Notes: a model not told the origin generated them from the letters alone. A stretch of 64,000 bases of DNA from JANNPJ01 sp965200525 (GCA_965200525.1 OZ241368.1:1426001-1490000), one strand, 5' to 3'. Counted from the first letter of the stretch, positions 42,983-52,307 are shown. Program-made: numbers and translations.

Positions 42983-43987
42983 ATGAGCGCCGAAGGCCCA
43001 CCCCTGCTCGAGCTGCGCGGCCTGCAGGTGCAGTACGCCGGTCGCCGGGGCGCCCCGGTCCGGGCCGTGGACGGGGTCGACCTGACCGTGCGGCGGGGCG
43101 AGATCATCGCCCTGGCCGGCGAGTCCGGCTGCGGCAAAACCACTTTGGCCCGGACCGTGCTCGGCCTGGAGCCGCCGGCCGCGGGCCAGGTCCTGGTCGA
43201 CGGCATCACGCTGGGCCGGCGACGGCGGGAGCTGACCGCCTGGCGGCGACGGGTCCAGCTGGTGCCGCAGGACCCGATGGGCTCGCTGAACCCGCGCCGC
43301 ACGGTCTACGAGGCGGTGGCCGAAGGGCTGCGGATCCATCGGGTGCCGGGCGACGAGCGGGCCCAGGTGGCCCAGGCCCTGGACCGGTCCGGGCTGCGGC
43401 CGCCGGAGCGGTTCTTCGACCGCTACCCACACGAGCTCTCCGGCGGTCAGCGGCAGCGGGTGCTGATCGCCGGCGCGCTCGTGCTGGGGCCGGAGCTGCT
43501 GGTCGCCGACGAGCCGGTGAGCAGCCTGGACGCCTCGGTCCGGGGCGCCGTCCCGGCCCTGCTGCTGAAGCTGCGCGACGAGCTCGGGCTGACCGTTCTG
43601 GTGGTGACCCACGATCTGGGCCTGGCCTGGAACATCGCCGACCGGCTGGCGGTGATGTACCTGGGCCGGCTGGTCGAGGTCGGCCGGACCGAGGAGGTGC
43701 TGGCCGACCCGCAGCACCCTTACACCCAGGCCCTGCTGTCGGTCGTGCCCGAGACCCGGCACGTCACCCCGATCGTGCTGCGGGGCGAACCGCCGGATCC
43801 GGCCCGGATTCCCACCGGTTGCCGCTTCAACCCGCGCTGCCCGGCCCTGGCCTCCGGTGCGGCTGACGCGGTGGCGCCGGCCTGCCGGCACGAGAGCCTT
43901 CCCGTCCTGCGGGGCCACGGCGCCCACGAGGCCGCCTGCTGGCTGGCCGCCGAGCCTGTTGTACTGACTCGTCGATCAGTATCGTGA
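42983..43987 (+). CDS. Dipeptide-type ABC transporter ATPase (DppF-like)
   Basis: 334 aa from ATG 42983 (GGAGG upstream). Walker A GESGCGKTTLAR, signature LSGGQRQRVLIAGAL, Walker B LLVADEPVSSLDA. The C terminus has CRFNPRCPALASG...PACRHE. Ends 4 bp before the Rieske gene, so transporter and oxygenase are probably one transcription unit. This suggests the imported substrate feeds the oxygenase pathway. Confidence 0.92.
   Translation: MSAEGPPLLELRGLQVQYAGRRGAPVRAVDGVDLTVRRGEIIALAGESGCGKTTLARTVLGLEPPAAGQVLVDGITLGRRRRELTAWRRRVQLVPQDPMGSLNPRRTVYEAVAEGLRIHRVPGDERAQVAQALDRSGLRPPERFFDRYPHELSGGQRQRVLIAGALVLGPELLVADEPVSSLDASVRGAVPALLLKLRDELGLTVLVVTHDLGLAWNIADRLAVMYLGRLVEVGRTEEVLADPQHPYTQALLSVVPETRHVTPIVLRGEPPDPARIPTGCRFNPRCPALASGAADAVAPACRHESLPVLRGHGAHEAACWLAAEPVVLTRRSVS
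43962..43981. promoter_or_regulatory. Operator-like inverted repeat before the first Rieske gene
   Basis: tactga, 8 bp, tcagta, within the last codons of the DppF-like gene and 10 bp before the oxygenase ATG. The ACTGA/TCAGT half-site matches the palindrome at 37948-37963, so both may bind the same regulator, for example the nearby TetR protein. Confidence 0.35.
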
Positions 43988-43991
43988 GTTC

Positions 43992-45104
43992 ATGGAGCAG
44001 CAACTGCAGCCGGCCCTTCCCCGGCACCACTACGTCGACGCCGCCACCTGGGACGTCGAGCGCTCCGGGGTGCTGGCCCGGTCGTGGGTCTGCGTCGGGC
44101 GGGCGGCCGAGCTCGAGCTGAGCGCCGCCGACCGGCTGGCCGTGGTCGAGGTGGCCGGCGAGAGCGTGCTGCTGACCACCGACGGCGACGGCGGGCTGCA
44201 CGGGCACGTCAACGTCTGCCGGCACCGCGGGGCCCAGGTGGTGGCCCACCCACCGGGCGAGCCACCGCCACCGCGGCCGGCCCGGTCGCTGCGCTGCGGC
44301 TATCACTCCTGGACCTACGGCTGCGACGGCCGGCTGCTGCGGGCGCCGTTCACCGAGCAGGTCGAGGGGTTCGAGCCGGCCCGGTTCGGGCTGTACCCGG
44401 TCGGCGTCGGCACCTGGGGCGGCTTCGTCTTCGTCTGCCTGCGGCCCGAGTCGGCGCCGTCCCTCATTCTCGAGCTCGGCGCCGTGCCCGACCGCACCGC
44501 CCGGTACCCGCTGGCCGACCTGGTCAGCGCCGTCCGGCTGAGCTACGACGTCCGGGCCAACTGGAAGGTGATCGCCGAGAACTACAACGAGTGCTACCAC
44601 TGCGCCGGCGTCCATCCCGAACTGACCCGGCTGGTACCCGATTTCGGCCGGGGCGGGCTCGGCCCGGACGGCACCGGCCTGGACTGGGACAACGGCGTCG
44701 GGCATCGGGACGGCGCCTGGACCTTCTCCTTCTCCGGCCGCTCGCCGCGCACCCCGTTCCCCGACCTGGACGACGCCGAGCGCCGTCGGCACAAGGGCGA
44801 GCTGGTCTACCCGAACCTGCTGCTGTCTCTGTCGGCCGAGCACGCGGCCGCCTTCGTGCTGACCCCGCTGGCCGCCGACCGGACCCGGATCGACGTCGAT
44901 CTGCTGGTCGACCCGGGCCAGGCCGACCGGGACATCGACGACTGCGCCGGGTTCTGGGACCTGGTCAACCGGCAGGACTGGGCGGTCTGCGAGAGCGTGC
45001 AGCGGGGCATGTCGTCGGCGTTCTACCAGCAGGGCTGGTACGCCCCGATGGAGGACGCCGCGCTCGACATCCGGCGCTGGCTGCTGCCGCGGTGGCCGCA
45101 GTGA
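43992..45104 (+). CDS. Rieske aromatic-ring-hydroxylating-type oxygenase, quaternary amine branch (A)
   Basis: 370 aa. [2Fe-2S] Rieske ligands in NVCRHRGAQ and RCGYHSWTYG, with a Pro-rich insert between them (about 23 residues from His to Cys, more than usual). The mononuclear iron site is in NYNECYHCAGVHPEL with a later Asp (FWDLVNRQDW region). This branch includes glycine betaine, carnitine and stachydrine oxygenases, which remove N-methyl groups as formaldehyde. No reductase gene lies nearby. Stop overlaps the flavoprotein start (GTGA). Confidence 0.88.
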   Translation: MEQQLQPALPRHHYVDAATWDVERSGVLARSWVCVGRAAELELSAADRLAVVEVAGESVLLTTDGDGGLHGHVNVCRHRGAQVVAHPPGEPPPPRPARSLRCGYHSWTYGCDGRLLRAPFTEQVEGFEPARFGLYPVGVGTWGGFVFVCLRPESAPSLILELGAVPDRTARYPLADLVSAVRLSYDVRANWKVIAENYNECYHCAGVHPELTRLVPDFGRGGLGPDGTGLDWDNGVGHRDGAWTFSFSGRSPRTPFPDLDDAERRRHKGELVYPNLLLSLSAEHAAAFVLTPLAADRTRIDVDLLVDPGQADRDIDDCAGFWDLVNRQDWAVCESVQRGMSSAFYQQGWYAPMEDAALDIRRWLLPRWPQ

Positions 45105-46294
45105 CCGCACCCACCGAGTACGACGTGGCCGTGATCGGGCTCGGCGCGCTGGGCAGTGCCGCCGCCTGGCAGCTGGCCCGGCGCGGGTCCCGGGTGATCG
45201 GGCTGGACCGGTTCGGCCTCGGCCACACCCGGGGCGCCTCGCACGGCGAGTCCCGGATCATCCGGCTCAGCTATCACACGCCGTCCTACGTGCGCAGCGC
45301 CGCGGCCGCGTTCGACGCCTACGCCGAGCTGTCGGCCGACGCGGGCGAGCAGCTGGTGACCGAGTGCGGGGGTGCCGACGTGTTCCCGGCCGGGGCCGCG
45401 ATCGACGTGCGCGACTACGTCGGCAGCCTGGACGCCGTCGGGGTGCCGTTCGACCTGCTGGACGCGGGCGCGGCCAGAGCCCGCTGGCCAGGCCTGGCCG
45501 TGCCGGCCGACGGGATCGTGCTGCATCAGGCCCGGACCGGGATCGTCGCGGCCGGCCGGACGGTCGCCGCGCTGCACCGGCAGGCCCGGGCCCATGGGGC
45601 CGACCTGCGGGACAACTGCGCGGTGAGCGGGATCCACGAGGACGGCACTGGGGTGGTTGTGGCCACCGCCGGCGGCGACCGGTACCGGGTCGGCTCGGTG
45701 GTGCTGGCCACCGACGGCTGGACCAACGAACTGCTGGCCGGCGACGGTGACGGCATCGGCAGCGGCGCCCTCGGACCGGCCGGGCTGCCGCTGACCACGA
45801 CCGAGGAGTACGTCGTTCATTTCGCGGTCGAGCCCGGATCGCACGCCCCGGGCCGGTTCCCGGTCTGGATCTGGATGGACGACCCGTCGTACTACGGCTT
45901 CCCGAGCTTCGGCGAGGCCAGCGTCAAGGTCGGCCAGGACTGCGGCGGCGAACCGATCGACCCGAGCGCGCCGCCGACCCGGGACGAGAAGTACCTGGCC
46001 CGGCTGACCGAGTTCGTCCGCTCGACCGTTCCCGGGGCCGGGTCGGCGATCCGGGTCACCCGCTGCCTCTACACCCTGACCCCGGACCGGGATTTCGTGC
46101 TCGGCCCGCTGCCCGGGCACGACCGGGTGCTGGTGGCGCTGGGCGCGGCGCACGGGTTCAAGTTCGCCCCCTGGTTCGGGGCCGCCCTGGCCGACCTGGC
46201 CCGGGACGGCGGCACCGAGCTGGAGATCGCCGGCTTCGCGGCCGACCGGCCCGGACTGACCGCCGGCTCAGGCGAGCGCCGGTGGTTGTCGTGA
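45101..46294 (+). CDS. Sarcosine oxidase / N-methyl amino acid oxidase-like flavoprotein
   Basis: 397 aa. N-terminal FAD-binding GxGxxG in VAVIGLGALGSAAAWQLARR, then the MSOX-type HGESRIIRLSYH. The Cys in TRCLYTLTPDRDFVLG matches the covalent flavin attachment site of monomeric sarcosine oxidase. It would oxidise an N-methyl group with release of formaldehyde and peroxide, a natural next step after the Rieske demethylase. Exact substrate unknown. Confidence 0.88.
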   Translation: MTAPTEYDVAVIGLGALGSAAAWQLARRGSRVIGLDRFGLGHTRGASHGESRIIRLSYHTPSYVRSAAAAFDAYAELSADAGEQLVTECGGADVFPAGAAIDVRDYVGSLDAVGVPFDLLDAGAARARWPGLAVPADGIVLHQARTGIVAAGRTVAALHRQARAHGADLRDNCAVSGIHEDGTGVVVATAGGDRYRVGSVVLATDGWTNELLAGDGDGIGSGALGPAGLPLTTTEEYVVHFAVEPGSHAPGRFPVWIWMDDPSYYGFPSFGEASVKVGQDCGGEPIDPSAPPTRDEKYLARLTEFVRSTVPGAGSAIRVTRCLYTLTPDRDFVLGPLPGHDRVLVALGAAHGFKFAPWFGAALADLARDGGTELEIAGFAADRPGLTAGSGERRWLS

Positions 46295-46299
46295 GCGCC

Positions 46300-46911
46300 T
46301 CAGCGCTGGGCCGGCGGCAGCAGCGGGTTCGGCAACCCCAGCTCGCGGGCGGCGTGCTCGTCGGCCCAGAGCCGGGCCCGGCCCCGCGAGACCGTGCCCC
46401 GCACCTGCGAGGCCACGGCCAGGCCGTCCAGCATCACCGCGATCCGCAGGGCCGTCTCCTGCGGGTTGTCGCAGCGGAACTCGCCCGCCGCCACGCCCTC
46501 GGCGACCAGCCGCTGCAACCCGGCCCGCCAACGGATGTCGTTGCGCCGGCACACTTCGCGGATCTCTTCGGTGTAGAGGCCCTCGGCCCAGGCGTCGATG
46601 TCGCGCGACCAGCCCTCGGCGTCACCGGAGGGCTGGTAGAGCCGCAGCAGGGTGCGCAGCCGCTCGGCGTAGGAGCCAGGGCCCTCGATCGCCTCCTCCA
46701 GGGCGGCCAGGTCACGCTCGGAGGCGATCACGAAGGCCTCCGAGAGCAGCCGCTCCTTGGAGTCGAAGTGGTAGAAGATCAGGCCCGCGCTGATCCCGAG
46801 CTCGGCCGACACGTCGGCGACCCGGGTACGGGCGAACCCCTTGCGCGACACCACCGTCGCGGCGGCACGCAAAATCTCGTCGCGCCGCACGTCTGCCTGT
46901 TGCCGTCCCAC
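46300..46911 (-). CDS. TetR/BetI-like regulator
   Basis: 203 aa from the GTG at 46911 with AAGG eight bases upstream; the frame also allows GTG 46935, 2 bp from the divergent Rieske start. HTH: RRDEILRAAATVVSRKGFAR then ADVSAELGISAGLIFYHF. BetI-type regulators respond to choline or betaine-like ligands, which fits the two Rieske genes on either side. Only 26 bp separate it from the second Rieske start, so promoters must overlap coding DNA. Confidence 0.85.
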   Translation of the reverse strand: MGRQQADVRRDEILRAAATVVSRKGFARTRVADVSAELGISAGLIFYHFDSKERLLSEAFVIASERDLAALEEAIEGPGSYAERLRTLLRLYQPSGDAEGWSRDIDAWAEGLYTEEIREVCRRNDIRWRAGLQRLVAEGVAAGEFRCDNPQETALRIAVMLDGLAVASQVRGTVSRGRARLWADEHAARELGLPNPLLPPAQR

Positions 46912-46937
46912 AGAAATGACCTTACTGGAGCCCACCC

Positions 46938-48098
46938 ATGACCGCGCCCACCGCGAGCCTGCCCGCGCCGATAGATCAGAACGCCCTGGAACTCAGCCTT
47001 CGGCCGTTCGGGCAGTCCACGATGCTGCCGGCGGCCGCCTACACCGACCCCGAAATGCATCGCTGGGAACGGCGGCACGCGCTGGCCGGCTCCTGGGTCT
47101 GCCTGGGCCGGGCCGAGGAGTTGCCACCGGAAGGTGCCACCCAGCAGGCGGTGGTGGTCGGCGACGTCCCGGTGCTGCTGACCCGAAGCGCCGACGGGCT
47201 GCGGGCGTTCGCCAACACCTGCTCGCATCGCGGACACGAGCTGCTGCCCGAGGGCGGCACGGCCGGCGCCCGGTCGATGGTCTGCCCCTACCACGCCTGG
47301 AGTTACGGCCTCGACGGCCAGCTGATCGGGGCGCCCAGGATGCGGGACGTGGCCGGCTTCGACCCGTCCGCGATGGGACTCGTCCCGTTGCCGCTGGAGG
47401 TGTGGCAGGGCTGGGTGCTGGTGAACGCCACCGGCGCGGCCGCGCCCCTGACCGAGCACCTCGGCGCCCTCGATGCACTGGTCGCCCCGTACCGGCCGGC
47501 CGAGCTGAAACTGGGCGGGCGGCACAGTTACACCCTGGCGGTGAACTGGAAGGTGATCGTGGAGAACTACCATGAGTGCTACCACTGCCCGCTGATCCAC
47601 CCCGAGCTCTGCGCCGTCACCCCGCCCGACTCCGGCGACAACTACGACCGGCCCGGGGCCTGGGTCGGCGGCTCGATGGACCTGCGGGCCGACGCCGAGA
47701 CGATGTCCCTGGACGGGCGCAGCCGGGGCCGGCCGATCGCCGGGGTCGATCAGCGCACGGTCAACTACCTCGGCCTGTTCCCGAACCTGCTGCTCTCGCT
47801 GCACCCGGACTACGTGATGGCGCACCGGATGCTGCCGCTGGCGGCCGACCGGACCTGGGTCGAGTGTTCCTGGTACTTCCCGGCCGAGGCGTTCGGGCAG
47901 GAGGGTTTCGACCCGGCCTACGCGATCGACTTCTGGGACCTGACCAACCGGGAGGACTGGTCGGCCTGCGAGTCGGTGCAGCGCGGCCTGTCGTCACCAC
48001 ACTTCCGGCCCGGCCCGCTGGCCCCGGGCGAGGACGCCGTGCACCAGTGGGTGTCGATGATCGGCGGGCTCTACCGGGGGAAGGCCCCGCACCTGTGA
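46938..48098 (+). CDS. Rieske oxygenase, quaternary amine branch (B)
   Basis: 386 aa. Rieske ligands CSHRGHE and VCPYHAWSYG (18 residues between His and Cys, normal spacing); iron site NYHECYHCPLIHPEL; FWDLTNREDW later. Paralogue of the oxygenase at 43992. ATG at 46938 has GGAG seven bases upstream. Two related oxygenases beside one N-methyl oxidase suggest sequential or alternative demethylation substrates. Confidence 0.9.
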   Translation: MTAPTASLPAPIDQNALELSLRPFGQSTMLPAAAYTDPEMHRWERRHALAGSWVCLGRAEELPPEGATQQAVVVGDVPVLLTRSADGLRAFANTCSHRGHELLPEGGTAGARSMVCPYHAWSYGLDGQLIGAPRMRDVAGFDPSAMGLVPLPLEVWQGWVLVNATGAAAPLTEHLGALDALVAPYRPAELKLGGRHSYTLAVNWKVIVENYHECYHCPLIHPELCAVTPPDSGDNYDRPGAWVGGSMDLRADAETMSLDGRSRGRPIAGVDQRTVNYLGLFPNLLLSLHPDYVMAHRMLPLAADRTWVECSWYFPAEAFGQEGFDPAYAIDFWDLTNREDWSACESVQRGLSSPHFRPGPLAPGEDAVHQWVSMIGGLYRGKAPHL

Positions 48099-48118
48099 GG
48101 GTCAGGTCCACCGGCTGA

Positions 48119-50146
48119 CTAGGTCCACCGGCGGGGAATCCGCCGGTGCCAGCTCTGCTCGGCCAGCAGCTGCTCGCCGTCGCGTACCTCCAGCTCCAGC
48201 CGGACGTCGAGCTGCTCCCGGTCGGCGATCACCTCCAACCGGGCCTCGGTCGCGGCCTCGACCCCGGGCCAGGTGAGGTCGTACCGGGTCCGCGCGCGCA
48301 GGCGCTGACCGCCGCCGTCCCGGTCGATCTCCACCCGCCCGGTGTAGTGCTCGTCGCAGCCGGCCCGGTCGGCGCGGTAGGCGGCCCCGTGATCGACCTC
48401 GGCCCAGGTGGTCCCGGCCAGCACGTCGTGACCCTGCTTCCAGGTGACCCAGTGGTCGTCGTCGTCGCCGCCGTCCGGCGCGGAGAGTTCCACCGCCGGC
48501 TCCGGCAGCTGCGGGGCCGGGTGCGGCGAGCCGGGCGAGACCGGCAGCAGCAGCCGGCCGGCGGTCACGTCGATCGCCGACCAGGTGCCGGGCGGGGCGA
48601 TCGTGTTCGGCCAGTCGGCGCAGGCCAGGGCCAGCCGCAGGGTGTGGCCCGGGCACAGCTCGAACGCGGTCGCCTCGAGCTCGATCTCGACGTCCAGCCA
48701 CTCCCCGGGCCGGCAGGGCACCGGGGCGGCCGGGTCGCCACCGGCCTGGACCAGGTTGAGCAGGCCCCGGTCCACCAGCAGGCTGGGCCGGCCCGCCGGC
48801 GGCACCAGCGAGAGCTTGGCCGAGACGAAGGCCACCGGGTGGTCCGGGCGAATCCGCAGCCGGACCCGCGGATGGCCGAGCACCGCTGTGCCCTCGCCGG
48901 TGTCGCCGGCCGGGAGCCCGGCGATCGGCCACTCCAGGCAGAGCGAGCGGGCGTCGTCCGGGGTCTGGTCCTGGGGCTGCCCCCAGGGCAGGCCGGCCGC
49001 GCAGGAATTCCAGGCGGCCAGGCCGACGTCCAGGACCGGCTCGTAGTGCGCGATGCCGCCGACCACTTCGGCCCCGGTCAGCCGGGCCGACTCGAAGTCG
49101 AGCACGACGTCCCGGACCCGGCCGAGGGATTCGCGGTCGTGCGCCTCCCAGTGGCCGGGCCACCGCGCGGCCACCGGGTCGGGTGCGGCGTAGCCCCGGA
49201 CGAAGACCGTGAACGGCGGCTCCTCGACCTCGAGGCCGCCGACCGGTCGGCCGCTGGCGTCGTCGTCCCGCAGCCAGCGGTCCCACCACTGGGCCATCAG
49301 CGGCACCGGGTCGACGTTCGGCCCCGGCACCGAGGTCGCCGGGGCGGCGTGGCTCCACGGCCCGGCCAGCACCCGGACCGGGGTGCCGGCCTGTTCCAGT
49401 GCGGCCGGCATCCGGTAGGTGATGTTGCGGTACCCGTCGGCCCAGCCGGCGATCAGCATGGTCGGGACGCTGATCGCCCGGTAGTCGGGGCGGGCCGAGC
49501 CCTGCCGCCAGTACGGGCCGTCGGTCTGCTCCTCCAGCCAGCGCAGCAGCCAGGGCGGGGTCTGCTCGATCCGGGCCAGCCACTCGGCGGCCCAGCCCTC
49601 GCCGAACCGTTCCGGCACCGGCGGCAGCGCGTTCATCGCGACCATGTAGAGCGGGTAGTCGACCAGGTCGAGCAGCCGCAGGGCGCCGCCCATGTAGTGC
49701 ACGTCGTCGCTGTACCGGTCGTCGGAGGCGTAACTGGAGACCACCGCCCGCAGGGCCGGCACCTTGCGGCCGGCCATCATCAGCGAGTTGAACCCGCTCC
49801 AGCTGGTGCCGAACATGCCGACCGCGCCGGTGCACCAGCTCTGGCCGGCCAGCCAGCCGATCACCTCGGCCAGATCGGCGGCCTCCTGCTCGTGGTACTC
49901 GTCCAGGGCGATGCCGCCGCTCGACCCGGTGCCGCGCAGGTCGACCCGGGCCACCGCGTAACCGTGCTCGTCCCGGAACCGCACGTACTCGGGCCGGTAG
50001 GAGGCGGTCAGATCGTCCTTGCGGTACGGCAGGGCCTCGAGCAGGCAGGGCGCGGGCCCCGGCCCGGCCGGGCGGAACAGCGTGGCCGCCAGCCGGACGC
50101 CGTCCGGCATCGGGATCGTCACGTGCTGCACGCCGCCGTCCACCAT
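48119..50146 (-). CDS. CocE/NonD family hydrolase (X-Pro dipeptidyl-peptidase-like)
   Basis: 675 aa. Alpha/beta hydrolase domain: nucleophile Ser in GMFGTSWSGFNSLM, Asp in IAGWADGYRN, His in LAGPWSHAAP. A C-terminal jelly-roll domain (about 480-675) contains LRLALACADWPN. Family members cleave cocaine esters, antibiotics or X-Pro peptides. No signal peptide. It is convergent with the second Rieske gene (20 bp apart) and divergent from the OmpR-type regulator. Confidence 0.9.
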   Translation of the reverse strand: MVDGGVQHVTIPMPDGVRLAATLFRPAGPGPAPCLLEALPYRKDDLTASYRPEYVRFRDEHGYAVARVDLRGTGSSGGIALDEYHEQEAADLAEVIGWLAGQSWCTGAVGMFGTSWSGFNSLMMAGRKVPALRAVVSSYASDDRYSDDVHYMGGALRLLDLVDYPLYMVAMNALPPVPERFGEGWAAEWLARIEQTPPWLLRWLEEQTDGPYWRQGSARPDYRAISVPTMLIAGWADGYRNITYRMPAALEQAGTPVRVLAGPWSHAAPATSVPGPNVDPVPLMAQWWDRWLRDDDASGRPVGGLEVEEPPFTVFVRGYAAPDPVAARWPGHWEAHDRESLGRVRDVVLDFESARLTGAEVVGGIAHYEPVLDVGLAAWNSCAAGLPWGQPQDQTPDDARSLCLEWPIAGLPAGDTGEGTAVLGHPRVRLRIRPDHPVAFVSAKLSLVPPAGRPSLLVDRGLLNLVQAGGDPAAPVPCRPGEWLDVEIELEATAFELCPGHTLRLALACADWPNTIAPPGTWSAIDVTAGRLLLPVSPGSPHPAPQLPEPAVELSAPDGGDDDDHWVTWKQGHDVLAGTTWAEVDHGAAYRADRAGCDEHYTGRVEIDRDGGGQRLRARTRYDLTWPGVEAATEARLEVIADREQLDVRLELEVRDGEQLLAEQSWHRRIPRRWT

Positions 50147-50186
50147 CGCGCCATCCTGCCCTGTGGACAGACCGGCGTATAGCAGT

Positions 50187-50885
50187 ATGACGACCATGAC
50201 GACGTCCGTGGTGCTGGTCGTGGAGGACGAACCCGCGATCGCCGAACTGCTGCGGTCGTACCTGGCCCGGGACGGGTTCGAGGTCCGGCTGGCCGGGGAC
50301 GGCGAGAGCGGGCTGGCCGCGGTCGGCCGGCACCGGCCGGACGCGGTGATCCTGGACGTCGGGCTGCCCGGGATCGACGGCACCGAGGTCTGCCGCCGGC
50401 TGCGGGCCGGCGGCGACTGGACGCCGGTGCTGTTCGTCACCGCCCGGGACGACGAGGTGGACCGGGTGCTCGGCCTCGAGCTCGGCGCCGACGACTACGT
50501 GACCAAACCGTTCAGCCCGCGCGAGGTGGTGGCCCGGGTCCGGGCCGTGCTGCGCCGCCGGCCACCGGCTGAGCCGCCGTCGGACCCGACGCCCCCGGCG
50601 CCGTTGCGGGTGGGCCGTCTGACCCTCGACCCGGGCACCCGCCGGGCCACCACCGACGGCGTTCCGGTCGAGCTGACCACCACCGAGTTCGACCTGCTGC
50701 TGTACCTGATGGACCGGCCCGGCCGGGTCTGCCCCCGGGACGAGCTGCTGCGCGACGTCTGGGGCTACCCGGCCGGGACGGCGACCCGCACCGTCGACGT
50801 CCACATCGCCCAGTTGCGGGGCAAGCTGGGCGAGGCCGTCCGGTTGCGCACCGTGCGGGGCGTCGGCTACTCGATCGAGCCCTGA
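50187..50885 (+). CDS. OmpR/PhoB-family response regulator
   Basis: 232 aa. Receiver pocket LVVEDEPAIAELL, phospho-acceptor in AVILDVGLPGIDG, Lys in DDYVTKPFSPREVV. Winged-helix C terminus with TTTEFDLLLYLMDRPGRVCP and VRTVRGVGYSIEP. An ATG at 50196 is an alternative start. The cognate kinase starts 3 bp after its stop. Confidence 0.94.
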   Translation: MTTMTTSVVLVVEDEPAIAELLRSYLARDGFEVRLAGDGESGLAAVGRHRPDAVILDVGLPGIDGTEVCRRLRAGGDWTPVLFVTARDDEVDRVLGLELGADDYVTKPFSPREVVARVRAVLRRRPPAEPPSDPTPPAPLRVGRLTLDPGTRRATTDGVPVELTTTEFDLLLYLMDRPGRVCPRDELLRDVWGYPAGTATRTVDVHIAQLRGKLGEAVRLRTVRGVGYSIEP

Positions 50886-50888
50886 AAG

Positions 50889-52307
50889 ATGGCCGCCCCC
50901 ACCGGACTCGCCGGCGCGACCGGCACCCTGGCCGGCCGGATCGTGCTGCTGGCCGTGCTGGTGGCGGTGGCCGGGGTGACCGTCACCGGGATCGCCACCT
51001 TCGGGTTGTTCCGGCAGGGCGCCACCCAGGCCGCCGAGACCGCTTTCGCCCGGGACGCCGACACGTTCGCGGCCAGCACCGACGGCCTGGACCAGCGGCG
51101 CAACCCGCGGCAGAAGCGGATCCAGTCGGCCGCGCTGCGGCAGCTGCTGAAGAGCCGGCAGATCACCCTGGACGAGATCGGCGCCGACGAGGATCCGGCC
51201 TCGGCCCTGGTCCCCCCGTTCACCACGGCCGACGTCGCCGCCGTGCGGGCGAGCGGCCGGTTCAGCAGCCGGCGCCGGGACGACCTCGGGCACTGGCTGA
51301 TCGAGGGCCGGACCAGCGGCACGACGACGCTGCTGCTGGCCCAGCCGGTGAACGAGGCGGTGGCCCAGTCCCGGTTCAGCCGGGGCCGGCTGGCCGTCCC
51401 GCTGCTGCTCGGCCTGCTCGGCGGGGGCCTGGCCGGGTTGTTGCTGGCCCGGCAGATCGCGGCTCCGCTGGGGCGGCTCTCGACCGCCGCCCGCCGGCTG
51501 TCCGGCGGCGACCGGACGGTCCGGGTTCCGCCGGACGGTCCGCGCGAGGTGGCCGACGTCGCCCAGGCCCTGAACGGGCTGGCCGCGGCCCTGGCCGACA
51601 GCGAGGCCCGGCAGCGGCGGTTCCTGATGAACGTCTCGCACGAGCTGCGCACCCCGCTGACCGCGGTCAGCGGTTACGCCGAAGGCCTGGCCGACGGCGT
51701 GATCACCGGGAACGACGAGGTCCGGGCGGCCGGGACGGTGATCCGGGACGAGGCCGCCCGGCTGGACCACCGGGTCGACGACCTGCTGGCCCTGGCCCGG
51801 ACGGAGGCCGACGACTTCCGGTTGCGGATCGCCCCGGCCGACCTGACCGACCTGGTCCGGGCGGCCGGGCGGGCCTGGCAGCCGCGGGCCGAGGCGGCCG
51901 GGGTCCGGCTGCGGGTGTCGGCCGAAGGGCTGCCGATCATCGTCGACACCGATGCCGAGCGGGTCCGGCAGGCGATCGACGCCCTGGCCGACAACGCCCT
52001 GCGGGTGCTCTCCCCGGGCCGCAACCTGATGTTCGGCTGCGGGATCGAGCGGCTCACCGAGGGTGTGGGGAGTGGGTCGGTGGCCTGGGTCGAGGTCCGT
52101 GACGACGGCCCCGGGCTGGACGCCGACGACCTGGCCGTGGCCTTCGACCGGGGCCGGCTGACCGAGCGCTACCGGGGTGAGCGGCCGGTCGGCAGCGGGC
52201 TGGGGCTGGCTCTGGTCGGCGAGCTGGCCCGCCGGCTGGGCGGCACGGCGCGGGCCCGGCCGGGGCCGGAGGGCGGCGTCAGTTTTGTGATCCGGCTGCC
52301 CGGCTGA
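50889..52307 (+). CDS. Sensor histidine kinase (HAMP-HisKA-HATPase)
   Basis: 472 aa. Helix 1 (IVLLAVLVAVAGVTVTGIAT), an extracellular domain of about 110 residues, helix 2 (LAVPLLLGLLGGGLAGLLLA), HAMP, then HisKA with NVSHELRTPLTAVSGYAE. The catalytic domain has DNALRVLSPG, DDGPGLD and GSGLGLALV. Pairs with the OmpR-type regulator. Signal unknown. Confidence 0.93.
   Translation: MAAPTGLAGATGTLAGRIVLLAVLVAVAGVTVTGIATFGLFRQGATQAAETAFARDADTFAASTDGLDQRRNPRQKRIQSAALRQLLKSRQITLDEIGADEDPASALVPPFTTADVAAVRASGRFSSRRRDDLGHWLIEGRTSGTTTLLLAQPVNEAVAQSRFSRGRLAVPLLLGLLGGGLAGLLLARQIAAPLGRLSTAARRLSGGDRTVRVPPDGPREVADVAQALNGLAAALADSEARQRRFLMNVSHELRTPLTAVSGYAEGLADGVITGNDEVRAAGTVIRDEAARLDHRVDDLLALARTEADDFRLRIAPADLTDLVRAAGRAWQPRAEAAGVRLRVSAEGLPIIVDTDAERVRQAIDALADNALRVLSPGRNLMFGCGIERLTEGVGSGSVAWVEVRDDGPGLDADDLAVAFDRGRLTERYRGERPVGSGLGLALVGELARRLGGTARARPGPEGGVSFVIRLPG

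Noticed and set aside
46300..46935. TetR/BetI start at GTG 46935
   Set aside because: It would lie 2 bp from the divergent oxygenase start. The GTG at 46911 has a well-placed AAGG and keeps the whole DNA-binding domain.
48146..50182. 678-codon plus-strand frame opposite the CocE-type hydrolase
   Set aside because: Low-complexity shadow; the minus strand has a complete catalytic triad and jelly-roll domain.
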